From positions 1-64,000 of the forward strand of contig NZ_JAOUSF010000004.1 in assembly GCF_025660475.1 (NCBI RefSeq): a stretch of DNA of 64,000 nucleotides, given 5' to 3'. Position 1 is the stretch's first letter; each line of letters starts with the position of its first letter. Under the pieces are notes generated by a model that worked only from the letters and a program-made list of their open reading frames with translations, was not told the origin of the DNA and did not search any database. The position numbers and the translations under genes were made by a program. Source of the stretch: Perspicuibacillus lycopersici (GTDB lineage Bacteria; Bacillota; Bacilli; Bacillales; Caldibacillaceae). This document shows, in pieces, positions 15,109-26,333 of this stretch.

Positions 15109-15687
15109 TCATGTGTTCACAATCTTCTTAAGTAATCTTTTTAAGACACTTGGATAGAGCTGATGTTCAATTTCCTGCACTTTTTTTTGTAAGGATTCTT
15201 TCGTGTCATCTGGTGATATAGAAACTGCATGCTGATCAATGATAGTTCCTGTGTCCATTCCTTCATCTACATAGTGGATAGTAACCCCGGTGACCTTTAC
15301 TCCAGCCTGAAGGGCTTGCCCAATCGCATCTTTTCCTGGAAACGCAGGAAGAAGAGAAGGGTGGATGTTGACAATTTTTTCCTCATATTTTGATAGAATG
15401 GTTTCTCCAATCAATCGCATATAGCCTGCTAGAACGATATAATCAATGGATAGCTTTTGTAGATTTGCAAGAATAATGGTCTCATACGCCGTCTTGTTTG
15501 GATAATCTTTAGGATTAAATAGGAAGTAAGGGATTCCTTCTTTTTCCGCACGTTGGAGGACAAAAGCATTTGGTTTATCGCAAACGAGTAAAACGACTTT
15601 TGCATCGAGCTGTCCTTGCTTTATTGCATCTACAATCGCTTGAAAATTACTGCCACTACCAGAAGCAAAAACGGCTAGATTATTCAT
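15109..15687 (-). CDS. purN: Phosphoribosylglycinamide formyltransferase
   Basis: 192-residue folate-dependent GAR transformylase. [18 protein letters not shown] gives the phosphate loop, [10 protein letters not shown] the core, and [16 protein letters not shown] holds the catalytic Asn-His pair, with the partner Asp in DEGMDTG. GGAGGAGAAAA precedes the ATG, which overlaps the purM stop by 4 bp. Confidence 0.97.
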   Translation of the reverse strand: MNNLAVFASGSGSNFQAIVDAIKQGQLDAKVVLLVCDKPNAFVLQRAEKEGIPYFLFNPKDYPNKTAYETIILANLQKLSIDYIVLAGYMRLIGETILSKYEEKIVNIHPSLLPAFPGKDAIGQALQAGVKVTGVTIHYVDEGMDTGTIIDQHAVSISPDDTKESLQKKVQEIEHQLYPSVLKRLLKKIVNT

Positions 15688-16727
15688 TTTTCTCCTCCAA
15701 GAAACTGGACATCATTTGCAAATGCATCTGTCACAGAACCAATAATAAACGCTTCTTCTCCGATGGAATGGAGGTAGTCTATCATATTATTTGCATCTGT
15801 TGACGGAACCGCTAAAACCATGCCGATTCCCATATTAAAGATATTAAACATTTCCATATAATGTAGATTTCCGACTTTTTCAAGCAAGGAGAAAATAGGT
15901 GGTACTTGCCAACTACCTATTGTAATTTTTGCTCCAAGTGATTTTGGTAGCATTCGCGGAATATTTTCCACAAATCCACCACCCGTGATATGTGCCATTC
16001 CTTTAATTTCGAAATGCTCCAATGCTGATAGAATAGATTTTACATAAATTTTCGTAGGACGTAGCAGTTCTTCGCCAAGCGTATTATTTAGCTCATGGAT
16101 AAAAGTATCAAGCGGAATGTTTGCCTCTTCTAAGAACACTTTGCGTACTAAGGAATAACCATTACTATGTATGCCACTAGAAGCTAAACCGATGAGTATA
16201 TCTCCGTTGGTTATTTCTTTTCCTGTTACCAGTTTAGATTTTTCCACTGCACCTACAGCAAAGCCTGCAAGGTCATATTCCTCTTCATTGTACATTCCTG
16301 GCATTTCGGCTGTTTCGCCACCTATTAGTGCACAGCCTGCTTGTTCACAACCATCGGCAATGCCTTTAACAATTGCTTCAATACGCTCTGGTATGGCCTT
16401 CCCACAGGCAATATAATCAAGAAAATAAATTGGCTCGGCTCCTTGTACAACGATGTCATTGACACACATAGCGACGGCATCGATTCCAATTGTGTCATGT
16501 TTATCCATTAGAAAACTGAGCATTAATTTCGTGCCAACGCCATCCGTTCCAGAAACGAGTACGGGTTCCTTCAATGCTAGCTGTGATAGATCAAACATTC
16601 CACCGAATCCACCGAGCCCACCAATTACACCAGCTCTTGCAGTACGTTGTACATGTTTGTTCATTCTTTTGACAGATTCATAGCCAGCTTCGATATTTAC
16701 ACCCGCCTCTTTATAAGCATTTGCCAT
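15684..16727 (-). CDS. purM: Phosphoribosylformylglycinamidine cyclo-ligase
   Basis: AIR synthetase of about 347 residues, closing the imidazole ring. Motifs: [55 protein letters not shown] and [18 protein letters not shown] at 16727 is chosen because GGAGGTAT lies just upstream; an in-frame ATG six codons earlier would swallow that site. It overlaps purN by 4 bp. Confidence 0.97.
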   Translation of the reverse strand: MANAYKEAGVNIEAGYESVKRMNKHVQRTARAGVIGGLGGFGGMFDLSQLALKEPVLVSGTDGVGTKLMLSFLMDKHDTIGIDAVAMCVNDIVVQGAEPIYFLDYIACGKAIPERIEAIVKGIADGCEQAGCALIGGETAEMPGMYNEEEYDLAGFAVGAVEKSKLVTGKEITNGDILIGLASSGIHSNGYSLVRKVFLEEANIPLDTFIHELNNTLGEELLRPTKIYVKSILSALEHFEIKGMAHITGGGFVENIPRMLPKSLGAKITIGSWQVPPIFSLLEKVGNLHYMEMFNIFNMGIGMVLAVPSTDANNMIDYLHSIGEEAFIIGSVTDAFANDVQFLGGEK

Positions 16728-16775
16728 TATTATACCTCCAAACAAGTCTATTTTTCTTGTATATGAGTATTATCA

Positions 16776-18188
16776 TTAACATTTCTTCGTTAACTTCATG
16801 CTTTCTGCGTAAATTTCGGTTGGATATTTCCCAGTAAAGCAAGCAAGACATTGGCCTCTTGTTTCACCTGGCTCCTGTCTGCCAATTGCTTTAAGTAAGC
16901 CTTCGACACTTAAAAATGTTAATGAATCTGCGCCGATTATTTGTCTTATTTCCTCCACCGAGCGATCGGCAGCGATTAATTCTTCATAGGATGAAGTATC
17001 AATGCCATAGAAGCAAGGATTTTTTATTGGTGGGGAGCTGATGACTACATGTACCTCTGTTGCTCCTGCATCTTTTAGCATCGTAACAATTCGTTTACTT
17101 GTTGTTCCACGTACAATCGAATCATCCACCATAATGACTCGTTTTCCTTCGACGACTCCACGGACAGGGGAGAGCTTCATTTTCACGCCTTGCTCCCGAA
17201 GTGACTGGGATGGCTGAATAAAGGTCCGACCAACATAGCGATTTTTAATTAATCCAAGCTCATACGGAATCCCTGATTCTTCTGCATAGCCGATTGCTGC
17301 AGAGATACTGGAATCTGGAACACCTGTGACAACATCTGCCTCAATTGGAGCCTCAATAGCCAATTGCTTTCCTAGATTTTTCCGAGCTGTATGGACATTA
17401 ATTCCATGAATATCACTGTCTGGTCGAGAGAAGTATACATATTCCATCGTACAAATAGCAGGATTTGGATTAAGCGAAAAAATTTCAGATTGAATTCCAT
17501 TATCGTTAATTACCAGTAATTCACCAGGCAGTATATCACGAACAAATTCTGCACCGACAATATCAAAAGCACAGGTTTCTGATGCTACGACATAGGAATC
17601 CCCTAATAAGCCTAGCGATAATGGTCTCAGTCCATGCGGATCGAGTGCAATGATCATTTCCGTTTCCGTCATAATTAAAAAGGCGTATGCTCCTTTTATA
17701 ACAGTTAAAGCATTTTTTACACGATTGCTTAATTTACTAAAACCACTACGTTTTATTAAATGGGCTAAAACCTCTGTATCTGAGCTAGTTTGGAAAATAC
17801 TGCCTTGCATTTCTAATTGGTATTTCAAGCTTGTCGCATTTACCAAATTCCCATTATGGGCAAGCGCCAGCCCACCACTTTGCGAATTGAAGAGAAATGG
17901 TTGGACATTTTCATAGCCACCACCACCAGCTGTTGAATAGCGAACATGGCCAATTGCGCTATCACCTTGTAATTCTTCAATATCCTTTTTTGAAAATACC
18001 TCTGTAACAAGACCTTCGCCTTTTTTACTTTTCAGCTGTTTTCCATCTGTCACTACAATACCGGTTCCTTCCTGCCCGCGGTGTTGTAAGCTCTGCAACC
18101 CATAATAGGTGATTTGTGCCGCATTTTCATGACGCCATATACCGAATAACCCGCACTCCTCATTTAATCCTTTTAATTCAGCAAGCAT
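16776..18188 (-). CDS. purF: Amidophosphoribosyltransferase
   Basis: 470 residues; first committed step, PRPP plus glutamine to phosphoribosylamine. The N-terminal propeptide [11 protein letters not shown] precedes the nucleophilic Cys12 of the Ntn glutaminase domain (ECGLFGIW). The PRPP loop is [13 protein letters not shown]. Cysteines in ICTMEY, NPCFYG and QCLACFTG fit the [4Fe-4S] cluster of the Bacillus-type enzyme. AAAGGAG precedes the ATG. The gene start overlaps the end of purL by 16 bp, so translation is probably coupled. Confidence 0.97.
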   Translation of the reverse strand: MLAELKGLNEECGLFGIWRHENAAQITYYGLQSLQHRGQEGTGIVVTDGKQLKSKKGEGLVTEVFSKKDIEELQGDSAIGHVRYSTAGGGGYENVQPFLFNSQSGGLALAHNGNLVNATSLKYQLEMQGSIFQTSSDTEVLAHLIKRSGFSKLSNRVKNALTVIKGAYAFLIMTETEMIIALDPHGLRPLSLGLLGDSYVVASETCAFDIVGAEFVRDILPGELLVINDNGIQSEIFSLNPNPAICTMEYVYFSRPDSDIHGINVHTARKNLGKQLAIEAPIEADVVTGVPDSSISAAIGYAEESGIPYELGLIKNRYVGRTFIQPSQSLREQGVKMKLSPVRGVVEGKRVIMVDDSIVRGTTSKRIVTMLKDAGATEVHVVISSPPIKNPCFYGIDTSSYEELIAADRSVEEIRQIIGADSLTFLSVEGLLKAIGRQEPGETRGQCLACFTGKYPTEIYAESMKLTKKC

Positions 18189-20386
18189 GGGATAGCTCCT
18201 TTCCAGGCCGAAATTAGTTGGTTATTTGTAAGTGATACATGCTCGTTATTAACCGTAATCCGAAGTTCAGGAGTATTGGTAACTTTACCAATACAAACAG
18301 CACTTGTTATTGCTTCAAATTCCATCTGGTGCTCTTGTTTAACCGATAAAATAAATCGGGATTGGGATTCGCTAAAGAGGGCAGTAATGGCATCACCAAA
18401 AAGTGTGACGTCTGCACCTAAGCCGTTAGCGCACATTACGCTTTCGGCTAACGCCACCGCGACACCACCTTCCGCGACATCATGCGCAGAAGCAACAAGC
18501 CCATTGCGGATAGCTTTCAGTACTTCAGATTGATTTTTCGTTTCAGTTAATAAATCAATCGCGGGAGCTTTACCGAAAATTTTTCCGTACTGTAATTTTT
18601 GTAATTCACTTCCACCAAACTCTTGTTTTGTTTCTCCTAAAAGATAAATCAAATCACCAGCTGCTTTAAATGCTTGCGTCGTTGTATGTGAAATATGCTC
18701 GACTAAACCAACCATTCCAATAACTGGTGTTGGATAAATAGCAGTTCCATTTGTTTCGTTGTATAAGGAAACATTGCCGCTTATGACTGGAGTTTGTAAT
18801 TGGCGACACGCTTCACTCATGCCATCAGCTGCTTTTTCAAGCTGCCAAAAGATTTCCGGCTTTTCTGGATTACCAAAGTTTAAGCAATCTGTAATGGCGA
18901 GTGGCTCTCCACCGGAACAAATAATATTTCGCGCTGCTTCTGCAACAGCAATTTTCCCACCTGTTTCCGGATCTAAATAAATATATCTTGCGTTGCAGTC
19001 AGTAGTCATAGCCAATGCTTTTTCGGTTCCGCGAATGCGGACGACAGCAGCATCTGATCCTGGTGCAACAACAGTGCTCGTTCGAACCATATAATCGTAT
19101 TGGTCGTATACCCATTCTTTACTTCCAATGGTTGGTTGATTTAAAAGTTTTAGTAATGTTTCTCCGAGATCCTCTACTTGTGGAATATCGTTTTCCATTG
19201 CTTGAAATTCACGGTAATAGGCCGGCTCGCGAGAAGGCTTGTAATAGACTGGTGCATCCTCTGCTAATGCATCTGCTGGCACATTTGCAACGATTTCTCC
19301 TTTATGGATCAGTCTTAGCATTTTGTCATCGGTAACAACGCCAATCGCAACGGCATCCAATCCATAACGATCAAATAGATTAATAATCTCTTGTTCACGA
19401 CCTTTTTTCACTACTAATAGCATCCGTTCCTGAGATTCCGATAGCATCATTTCATATGCTGTCATTCCAGTTTCTCGTTGTGGAATTAGGTCTAAGTCCA
19501 TTTCAATGCCAGAACCAGCTTTACTTGCCATCTCTGCACTAGAGCTCACAAGCCCAGCAGCTCCCATATCTTGGATTCCAACAAGAGCATCTGATTTAAT
19601 TACTTCTAAGCAAGCTTCTAATAGTAATTTTTCCATGAACGGATCACCGACTTGAACTGCTGGCCGTTTTTCCTCTGATTGCTCGGTAAGCTCTTCGGAT
19701 GCGAAAGTAGCACCATGAATTCCATCGCGCCCTGTTTTTGCACCGACATACATTACCGTATTCCCTACGCCATGTGCTTGCCCTTTTTTAATATCATCGT
19801 GATGGATAATTCCAACACACATAGCATTCACTAACGGATTTCCCTCATAGCAAGGGTCAAATTGGATTTCTCCGCCAACCGTTGGAATTCCGATACAATT
19901 TCCGTAGCCTGCAATTCCTGCAATAACTTCTTCGAATAAATACTTACCACGAGCAGATTGTAATTCACCAAAGCGTAAGGAGTTTAGTAATGCAATTGGT
20001 CTTGCTCCCATCGAGAAAACATCGCGAATAATGCCACCAACACCAGTTGCCGCCCCTTGGTACGGTTCAATTGCCGATGGGTGATTATGGCTTTCGATTT
20101 TAAATACAACCGCTTGATTGTCCCCAATATCGACGATTCCAGCCCCTTCTCCAGGTCCTTGTAACACTCTTTCTCCAGTTACTGGAAACTTTTTCAATAT
20201 AGGCTTGGAATTTTTATAGCTGCAATGCTCGGACCACATCACAGAAAAAAGTCCAATTTCAGTATAGTTAGGCAGTCTTCCAAGAATTTCTTCGATACGA
20301 GTGAATTCCTCGTCCGTAACACCCATTTGCTGATAAATTTTTTCCAGCTTAATTTGCTCTGGACTTGGTTCAAGTGTTAACTGCAT
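18173..20386 (-). CDS. purL: FGAM synthase subunit PurL (small type)
   Basis: 737 residues, the short PurL that requires PurS and PurQ. It catalyses ATP-dependent amidation of FGAR. Visible: [68 protein letters not shown] and [16 protein letters not shown]. Overlaps purQ by 17 bp and purF by 16 bp, consistent with tight translational coupling of the complex. Confidence 0.97.
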   Translation of the reverse strand: MQLTLEPSPEQIKLEKIYQQMGVTDEEFTRIEEILGRLPNYTEIGLFSVMWSEHCSYKNSKPILKKFPVTGERVLQGPGEGAGIVDIGDNQAVVFKIESHNHPSAIEPYQGAATGVGGIIRDVFSMGARPIALLNSLRFGELQSARGKYLFEEVIAGIAGYGNCIGIPTVGGEIQFDPCYEGNPLVNAMCVGIIHHDDIKKGQAHGVGNTVMYVGAKTGRDGIHGATFASEELTEQSEEKRPAVQVGDPFMEKLLLEACLEVIKSDALVGIQDMGAAGLVSSSAEMASKAGSGIEMDLDLIPQRETGMTAYEMMLSESQERMLLVVKKGREQEIINLFDRYGLDAVAIGVVTDDKMLRLIHKGEIVANVPADALAEDAPVYYKPSREPAYYREFQAMENDIPQVEDLGETLLKLLNQPTIGSKEWVYDQYDYMVRTSTVVAPGSDAAVVRIRGTEKALAMTTDCNARYIYLDPETGGKIAVAEAARNIICSGGEPLAITDCLNFGNPEKPEIFWQLEKAADGMSEACRQLQTPVISGNVSLYNETNGTAIYPTPVIGMVGLVEHISHTTTQAFKAAGDLIYLLGETKQEFGGSELQKLQYGKIFGKAPAIDLLTETKNQSEVLKAIRNGLVASAHDVAEGGVAVALAESVMCANGLGADVTLFGDAITALFSESQSRFILSVKQEHQMEFEAITSAVCIGKVTNTPELRITVNNEHVSLTNNQLISAWKGAIPCLLN

Positions 20387-21056
20387 AAGATTCCCTCCAT
20401 TGTTTGACCATTGACTTGAAAAGCTTCAGACCATCTGCACTGCCAAGAAGTGGATCTACCGCACGTTCAGGGTGTGGCATCATTCCAAGAATATTTCCTC
20501 TGGCATTAACGATTCCGGCAATATTTTCAATGCTGCCATTTGGATTGGTAGAATAATAGGTAAACACGATTTGGTTATTTGCTTTTAATGTAGCAAGTGT
20601 TTGCTCATCACAATAATAATTTCCTTCCCCGTGTGCGATAGGGATGTGAATGACCTCATCTTTTTTATAAGCAGAACTAAACATTGTCTCGTTATTTTTC
20701 ACTTGAAGCTCTACGGGACGACAAATGAATTTAAGACTTTCATTGCGGCGCATCGCTCCTGGTAGAAGACCCGCTTCTAAAAGCACTTGAAATCCATTAC
20801 AAACTCCGAGAATCGGCTTTCCAATCTCAGCTGCTTTGACGACTTCATTCATAATGGGACTAAAGCGAGCAATTGCACCAGTTCGTAAATAGTCCCCAAA
20901 GGAGAATCCACCAGGAAGAAGGACTGCATCATATTCTTCAAGACTAGTAGCATCAGACATTACGTATTCGGCTTCTTCGCCAAGCTCATCCTTTACGGCA
21001 TGGTACATGTCGATATCACAGTTGGAGCCTGGGAAAACGATGACGGCAAATTTCAC
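20370..21056 (-). CDS. purQ: FGAM synthase glutaminase subunit PurQ
   Basis: Class I glutamine amidotransferase of 228 residues supplying ammonia to Pur[20 protein letters not shown] is at the N terminus, the nucleophile elbow is [20 protein letters not shown] (Cys near residue 86), and [11 protein letters not shown] carries the catalytic His/Glu. It overlaps purS by 4 bp. Confidence 0.97.
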   Translation of the reverse strand: MKFAVIVFPGSNCDIDMYHAVKDELGEEAEYVMSDATSLEEYDAVLLPGGFSFGDYLRTGAIARFSPIMNEVVKAAEIGKPILGVCNGFQVLLEAGLLPGAMRRNESLKFICRPVELQVKNNETMFSSAYKKDEVIHIPIAHGEGNYYCDEQTLATLKANNQIVFTYYSTNPNGSIENIAGIVNARGNILGMMPHPERAVDPLLGSADGLKLFKSMVKQWRESYAVNT

Positions 21057-21307
21057 TGGACGACAACCTCCTCAATTTCATAGCGATAGTCTTCAATAAC
21101 AGGATTCGCCAGTAATTTGTCACACATTTCTTTTACAAGGGTATCTAGATTTGCTGCATCGTCTGCAAAGGTTAATTCCATATATTTTCCGATCCGAACA
21201 TCCTCTACGGAATGGTGACCCATCATTTGTAATGATTTTTTTACGGCAGTACCCTGTGGATCGAGAACACTTTCCCGTAATGTGACATATACCTTGACTT
21301 TAAGCAT
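21053..21307 (-). CDS. purS: FGAM synthase subunit PurS
   Basis: 84 residues, the small structural subunit that bridges PurL and Pur[20 protein letters not shown] and [12 protein letters not shown] are characteristic. The start lies inside the end of purC (8 bp overlap) and the stop overlaps purQ. Confidence 0.95.
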   Translation of the reverse strand: MLKVKVYVTLRESVLDPQGTAVKKSLQMMGHHSVEDVRIGKYMELTFADDAANLDTLVKEMCDKLLANPVIEDYRYEIEEVVVQ

Positions 21308-22019
21308 GCTGTTTTCCTCCCAGTCTTTCTAAAATAGTTTCATAGGCAGTAGTTAAATTTCCTAAATCATGACGGAAGACATCTTTATCCAGCTTTTCAT
21401 TTGTCTTCAAATCCCAAAGGCGGCAAGTGTCTGGTGAGATTTCATCCGCTAGTAAAATTTCGCCTGAGAAGTCCTTCCCGAATTCAAGCTTGAAATCGAC
21501 AAGACGAATACCTAGTTCTCGAAAGAAATCAGATAACACACGGTTAACCGCTAATGCTTTCCTTTTTAAATGTTGTATTTCTTCTAAACTAGCAATGTGT
21601 AATACATCAATTTGGTCTTCGGTAATTGTTGGATCACCAAGTGTATCGTTTTTTAAGCAAAATTCGACGATTGGACGGTCGAATAGTTTTCCTTCTTCTA
21701 CACCAAATCGTTTGGAGAAACTACCTGCTGCATAATTGCGGACGATGACCTCGAGTGGAATGATTTCTACTCGTTGCACGATTTGTTCGGTTGTGGAAAT
21801 TTTTTTCAAAAAATGACTCTGGATGCCATTTTCTTGTAGCATCTTAAACAGTAAGCTTGTAATCTCGTTGTTTAGTTTCCCTTTGCCGGCGATTTCTGCT
21901 TTTTTTTCCCCATTAAATGCGGTGGCAGAATCTTTGTATTCAATCCATACAATGTCCTCATTATCTGTTACATACACGCGTTTTGCTTTTCCTTCATACA
22001 GTAGATCTCGCTTATTCAA
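21300..22019 (-). CDS. purC: SAICAR synthetase
   Basis: 239-residue phosphoribosylaminoimidazole-succinocarboxamide synthase. Motifs: LLYEGKAKRVY, EYKDSATAFNGEKKAEI, VEIIPLEVIVRNYAAGSF, LVDFKLEFGK and LLADEISPDTCRLWD. GGAGGCG lies a few bases before the ATG. A 234-bp gap holding a palindromic element separates it from purB, unlike the other junctions of the operon, which mostly overlap. Confidence 0.97.
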   Translation of the reverse strand: MNKRDLLYEGKAKRVYVTDNEDIVWIEYKDSATAFNGEKKAEIAGKGKLNNEITSLLFKMLQENGIQSHFLKKISTTEQIVQRVEIIPLEVIVRNYAAGSFSKRFGVEEGKLFDRPIVEFCLKNDTLGDPTITEDQIDVLHIASLEEIQHLKRKALAVNRVLSDFFRELGIRLVDFKLEFGKDFSGEILLADEISPDTCRLWDLKTNEKLDKDVFRHDLGNLTTAYETILERLGGKQHA

Positions 22020-22100
22020 ACGAACGCCTCCAGTTTAGAAAAGATGTACTTTTAATTAGAAGTCTGTTTTTCGTATAATGGCAGTTTTGTAGATAATCTC

Positions 22101-22193
22101 GCAGAATGAATACTTGGGAGCGAGAGTTCAGCCTCCTTGTCGCTCTCCTCACCTGTCTCGCCTTCCTGCGGGAGTCTTCGTGTATTCATTTTG
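22101..22193. repeat. Palindromic intergenic element between purB and purC
   Basis: The ends CAGAATGAATAC and GTATTCATTTTG are inverted copies (11 of 12). The interior is G+C-rich compared with its surroundings and holds shorter inverted pieces (CTCCTTGTCGCTCTCCTC; TTCCTGCGGGAGTC). On the operon strand it reads CCCGCAGGAAGGCGAGAC, then GCGACAAGGAGGCTGA. I recall similar sequences as a dispersed intergenic repeat in Bacillaceae; that is memory, not a search. It is co-transcribed between purB and purC and could fold as one long hairpin. Confidence 0.65.
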
Positions 22194-22253
22194 CTCAGGA
22201 ATTCATATGAGATTTTACTTACCCTAGTCTTAGAAAAATTATGCTTGAAAAAT

Positions 22254-23546
22254 TTAAAGTCCAAGTTTGGCAAAGATTGTATCGACGTGTTTTAGATGGT
22301 AGTTATAGTCAAAGCAATCATCGAGTTCCTTTGTTGTGAGCAGATTCGTGATTTTGTTATCTGATTCAAGTAGGGAGCGGAAGGGGACTTGTTTTTCCCA
22401 TGCTTCCATTGCTCGTGGTTGAACGGTGTCATATGCCTCCTCTCGGGATAACCCTTTTTCAATGAGAGCTAGCAGTACACGTTGCGAATAAATTAGTCCG
22501 AGTGTTCGGTCCATATTTCGCTTCATATTTTCAGGAAATACGGTTAAATTTTTTACGATATTGGCAAAGCGGTTTAGCATGTAGTTAAGTGCAATGGTAG
22601 CATCTGGTAAAATTATTCGCTCTGCAGAGGAATGGGATATATCACGCTCATGCCAAAGGGCGACATTTTCATATGCAGTAAGCATGTATCCACGAATAAC
22701 GCGAGCGATTCCTGTCATATTTTCTGAACCGATAGGATTGCGTTTATGTGGCATGGCAGAAGAGCCTTTCTGTCCTTTTGCAAAAAATTCTTCGACCTCC
22801 CGTGTCTCACTCTTTTGCAGCCCACGAATTTCAGTGGCAAATTTTTCGATGGATGTTGCGATTAATGCAATAATCGAAAGATAATGGGCATGACGGTCGC
22901 GTTGCAGTGTTTGGGTAGAAATAGCTGCAGGTTGCAGACCTAGCTTCTTGCATACATAGCTTTCAACAAAAGGATCAATATTGGCATACGTTCCTACTGC
23001 ACCAGAGATTTTTCCAAATTCTACTCCAGCTGCAGCTTGCTTCAAGCGTTCGAAGTTTCGTTGCATTTCTTCATGCCAAAGGGCAAGCTTCAATCCGAAG
23101 GTTGTTGGCTCGGCATGTACCCCATGGGTTCGCCCCATCATGACGGTGTATTTATGCTCACTAGCTTTTTTCTTTAAAATTGCAAGGAAGTTTTCCATAT
23201 CTTTAATTAAAATTTGATTTGCTTGTTTTAGTAGATAGGAAAGTGCAGTGTCTACTACATCGGTGGAGGTTAAGCCATAATGAACCCATTTTTTCTCCTC
23301 ACCAAGTGTTTCGGAAACTGCCCTTGTGAAGGCAACGACATCATGTCTTGTTTCTTCCTCAATTTCGAGAATACGTTGAATATTAAAAGACGCATGCTTT
23401 CGAAGCTGCTCCACATCTTCCTTTGGTATTACCCCGAGAGTTGACCACGCTTCACAGGCAAGGATTTCTACTTCTAACCATGCTTGATATTTATTTTCAT
23501 CAGTCCAAATCGCTCCCATTTCAGGTCGTGTATATCTATCGATCAT
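22254..23546 (-). CDS. purB: Adenylosuccinate lyase, operon copy
   Basis: 430-residue PurB within the pur operon. [23 protein letters not shown] and [17 protein letters not shown] are intact. ATG 23546 is chosen because GGAGGATC lies just upstream and the protein then begins [11 protein letters not shown] like the first copy; it overlaps the purK stop as ATGA. Differences from the copy at 635-1933 are spread along the whole protein. Confidence 0.95.
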   Translation of the reverse strand: MIDRYTRPEMGAIWTDENKYQAWLEVEILACEAWSTLGVIPKEDVEQLRKHASFNIQRILEIEEETRHDVVAFTRAVSETLGEEKKWVHYGLTSTDVVDTALSYLLKQANQILIKDMENFLAILKKKASEHKYTVMMGRTHGVHAEPTTFGLKLALWHEEMQRNFERLKQAAAGVEFGKISGAVGTYANIDPFVESYVCKKLGLQPAAISTQTLQRDRHAHYLSIIALIATSIEKFATEIRGLQKSETREVEEFFAKGQKGSSAMPHKRNPIGSENMTGIARVIRGYMLTAYENVALWHERDISHSSAERIILPDATIALNYMLNRFANIVKNLTVFPENMKRNMDRTLGLIYSQRVLLALIEKGLSREEAYDTVQPRAMEAWEKQVPFRSLLESDNKITNLLTTKELDDCFDYNYHLKHVDTIFAKLGL

Positions 23547-24709
23547 TGTGTTGATCCTCCGATCGTTGCTTTTTCTGATTTCCAAATTTTGCTTTCTTCA
23601 ATTTCCTTGAGTGCTTCTTCGATTGACTCTCGCAATAAAGTAACATGCCCCATTTTACGGTTATGTTTTGCTTCTTTTTTTCCATAAAGATGGATTTTCC
23701 AATCGTTTAGCACATGTATTTTCTCTAGTAAAGCTGACTGATGCTGTCCGAGAATATTCACCATGACCACTGATTTTAACAGTGATGTACTACCAAGCGG
23801 CCAATTGGTAACCGCGCGGACATGCTGTTCAAACTGGGAGGTTTCACACGCCTCGATGGAAAAATGCCCGGAATTATGTGGCCTTGGTGCTAATTCATTA
23901 ATATAAATTTCATCATTTGCTGTTAAAAACATTTCAACAGCAAGTGTACCAACCAATTGAAGCGTGGCTGCAATGCTTTTCGCTGCATCGATTGCTTTTC
24001 CTTCTATTCGTTTTGAAATCCGAGCAGGTACTATGGTTTGATGAAGAATATTATTTTTATGGATATTTTCTGCTACCGGAAAGACTGCAACCTCACCTTT
24101 TGGATTTCTAGCTATAATAACGGAAATTTCTTTTTCAAAAGGTATCCACTTTTCGAGGACACATGGTCCAACATCGAGTAATTTTGCCGCCGTATTCAAA
24201 TCCTCTGTATTTTTTATGACGATTTGTCCTTTCCCGTCATATCCACCACGAGCTGTTTTTAATACAGCTGGTAACTGGATTGCTTGAATAGAACGCATCA
24301 GATCCTCGTGATTATGAATGACTGCATATGGTGCTACTTCAACCCGAGAGGACTGCAATGCAGCTTTTTCACTAATACGGTTTTGGGTAATTCGTAAAAT
24401 TTTTGTACCTTGAGGGACATATGTATGATTATTTGCCAGCCATTCAAGTGCAGCAGCATCAATATTTTCAAATTCATAAGTAATAACATCTGATTTTGCA
24501 GCTAGCTGAGCAATCGCATCAAGATCACTATAGGCTCCGATAATTTGCTCGTCGGCAACTTGACCACATGGACAATCATGTACAGGATCAAGAACAATGA
24601 CACGAAACCCCATCGCCTTGGCAGATAGGGTCATCATTTTGCCGAGCTGTCCGCCACCAATAATACCGATTGTTTGTCCGGGTAAAATGACATTAGTCAA
24701 GATTATCAC
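23543..24709 (-). CDS. purK: N5-carboxyaminoimidazole ribonucleotide synthase
   Basis: ATP-grasp enzyme of up to 388 residues that carboxylates AIR to N5-CAIR. Visible: [41 protein letters not shown], and [19 protein letters not shown]. The start is uncertain: GTG 24709 and TTG 24700 are both in frame and overlap the end of purE, and neither has a strong ribosome binding site, so coupling to purE translation is likely. Confidence 0.95.
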   Translation of the reverse strand: MIILTNVILPGQTIGIIGGGQLGKMMTLSAKAMGFRVIVLDPVHDCPCGQVADEQIIGAYSDLDAIAQLAAKSDVITYEFENIDAAALEWLANNHTYVPQGTKILRITQNRISEKAALQSSRVEVAPYAVIHNHEDLMRSIQAIQLPAVLKTARGGYDGKGQIVIKNTEDLNTAAKLLDVGPCVLEKWIPFEKEISVIIARNPKGEVAVFPVAENIHKNNILHQTIVPARISKRIEGKAIDAAKSIAATLQLVGTLAVEMFLTANDEIYINELAPRPHNSGHFSIEACETSQFEQHVRAVTNWPLGSTSLLKSVVMVNILGQHQSALLEKIHVLNDWKIHLYGKKEAKHNRKMGHVTLLRESIEEALKEIEESKIWKSEKATIGGSTQ

Positions 24710-25181
24710 TGCTTTCTAATACGGCATTTTTTGTCGCTTCTCTTAATCTATTTAAGCGTTGGGCAATATGAATATCATTAGTTGATAAAATTTGTGCTGC
24801 TAATAATCCAGCGTTTTTCGCACCAGCTACTCCTATCGCTACAGTTGCAACAGGAACACCGCCAGGCATTTGGACGATGGAAAGAAGGGAATCAAGTCCG
24901 TTTAAAGCCTTTGTTTGGATAGGTACACCAATTACCGGTAAGGTAGTTTTGGCAGCAACCATTCCAGGGAGATGTGCGGCCCCGCCAGCACCAGCAATAA
25001 TTACTTTTATTCCATTTGCTATTGCGTTTTCCGCGAATTCAAACATTAATTCTGGTGTCCGATGTGCAGAAACTACTTTTTTCGTATAAGGAATTTCTAA
25101 TTGATCGAGCATGTCACAGCTATACTTCATTGTTGACCAGTCCGATTGACTACCCATAATGACACTGACGAGAGGGTTCAC
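24693..25181 (-). CDS. purE: N5-carboxyaminoimidazole ribonucleotide mutase
   Basis: 162 residues. Converts N5-CAIR to [41 protein letters not shown] and GVPIQT are the PurE signatures. GTG start at 25181 with AAGGAAGGAT upstream at rather long spacing. It is the first gene of the operon, 112 bp downstream of the leader terminator. Confidence 0.96.
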   Translation of the reverse strand: MNPLVSVIMGSQSDWSTMKYSCDMLDQLEIPYTKKVVSAHRTPELMFEFAENAIANGIKVIIAGAGGAAHLPGMVAAKTTLPVIGVPIQTKALNGLDSLLSIVQMPGGVPVATVAIGVAGAKNAGLLAAQILSTNDIHIAQRLNRLREATKNAVLESSDNLD

Positions 25182-25292
25182 TTATGTTTCATCCTTCCTT
25201 TAGTAAATGTAGGTAAGTAGAATTACATAGTTGTCTTTTCATATTTGAAAAATGAGAAAGCTACCTTTTCGTAGATTGATGGAATGTTAGAA

Positions 25293-25354
25293 AAATAAAA
25301 ACCCGGATCAACGAACTTTCTCAAGCAAAGAGAAAGCAGTCTATCCGGGTTTGT
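25293..25354 (-). terminator. Leader terminator (expression platform) of the pur riboswitch
   Basis: On the minus strand AAACCCGGAT pairs with ATCCGGGTTT, with an inner hairpin (CTTTCTC with GAGAAAG), followed by T5ATTTTT. It lies between the guanine aptamer and purE, the position expected for premature termination when guanine is plentiful. Confidence 0.85.
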
Positions 25355-25414
25355 AATAAAGATCCCATACCTAAAAAAAGGTGATTGGTCCTTTATTGTC
25401 CGCAATAACCACTT

Positions 25415-25488
25415 TCCCTCATAGTCCAATAATTTACGGTTACTGGGTAGAAACTTATGGGCCATATCCCCATTATTATACGAGGGAA
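25415..25488 (-). promoter_or_regulatory. Guanine riboswitch aptamer (purine riboswitch)
   Basis: Read on the minus strand, conserved aptamer segments appear in order: TATAATAATGGGGATATGG, the P2 side CCCATAAGTTTCTACC, the P3 side with AACCGTAAAT, then GGACTATG. P1 is formed by CCCTCGTAT and ATATGAGGG-type ends. The base that selects the ligand is C in GACTATG, which marks guanine/hypoxanthine; adenine aptamers have U there. It is followed by the leader terminator and the pur genes. Confidence 0.95.
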
Positions 25489-25512
25489 AAACGAATCACT
25501 TTTTCTACTTTC

Positions 25513-25542
25513 ATACTAACAATCCGTATCTCCTTTTGTCAA
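25513..25542 (-). promoter_or_regulatory. Sigma-A type promoter of the pur operon
   Basis: On the minus strand TTGACA (25542-25537) and TAGTAT (25518-25513) are separated by 18 bp. Transcription would start just upstream of the riboswitch. Confidence 0.75.
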
Positions 25543-25544
25543 CA

Positions 25545-25592
25545 AATTGTCGAACATTATATTAAAATAATCTTTTATTGTTCGTGTATTGA
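25545..25592. promoter_or_regulatory. Pair of inverted PurBoxes (PurR operator)
   Basis: Two copies of the PurBox core CGAAC face each other: TTGTCGAACATT on the plus strand (about 25547-25558) and ACACGAACAAT on the minus strand (about 25588-25578). They lie immediately upstream of the -35 box of the pur promoter, as in Bacillus subtilis. PurR itself would be encoded elsewhere. Confidence 0.8.
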
Positions 25593-25617
25593 CTGGGTAT
25601 ACTCTCGAAAACATTAC

Positions 25618-25884
25618 TTAATGGTACATTTCTAAAATATTTTCCAAATCAGCAAGCATTACTTTAAGCTCATTCGCGTTTATTGGGAGTAGCAATTGAT
25701 CGTAGAAAGAAATCACTTGTCCCTCGTTGCTATGCACCTGTCTTTTTAAATAGGAATATAAACTGGAAGCTTGTTTTTCACTTAATGAAGTTTCTGTTGG
25801 TATATTTTTAATACTTTTTAAAATAAAAGCATTCATCATTTGATCAAATTCTCCAGATAGTAAATTACCCTCGATAATACTCAA
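25618..25884 (-). CDS. Hypothetical protein upstream of the pur control region
   Basis: 88 residues, acidic, predicted helical, no signal or membrane segment. I do not recognise the family. The only start is a TTG with a weak GGGATTGG upstream. The gene points the same way as the pur operon and ends about 30 bp before the PurBoxes. Codon use looks ordinary. It may be a real small gene or a chance frame. Confidence 0.45.
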   Translation of the reverse strand: MSIIEGNLLSGEFDQMMNAFILKSIKNIPTETSLSEKQASSLYSYLKRQVHSNEGQVISFYDQLLLPINANELKVMLADLENILEMYH

Positions 25885-26333
25885 AAGATACCAATCCCAT
25901 CTAATTATTATTGACTACGTAATTAGCATGCGGATAGATGCCGTACTTTATTCTAAAAATAAAGTACAGAAAATTAATAATTAATAATATATTCATTTTG
26001 GAAATTCGCTTTATCCTTTATAATTGGTATATAGAGTAGTGATAAAATAACTTATTACAAGGTAGATCTACCTGTAGAGGCTTATGTCTTCCGTACATTT
26101 GGAATGAAGAGGTAGGGAGTGATAGTAATAGTGATAGTTTTATAAATACAGAAATGCACTATTATTTAATGGATATATTTTTTAATGAAAATTAAAGATT
26201 TTTATTAGCAGCATCGCTTATCAAGCACCTTTGATGGTTTATAGGTAAAAATTGATTAGGAAACAAGGCATACCTTTATTTTTCCTGCATAGTAATAACC
26301 TAGTTAAACAGTTATCGAAGAAGGTTGGTAATC
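25885..26333. other. Gene-free stretch before the penicillin-binding protein
   Basis: AT-rich, with no credible gene. It contains one perfect 10-bp hairpin (GTACTTTATT with AATAAAGTAC, 25943-25967) and a short palindrome GGTAGATCTACC near 26061. The promoter of the downstream gene should be here, but I cannot assign it confidently. Confidence 0.5.
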
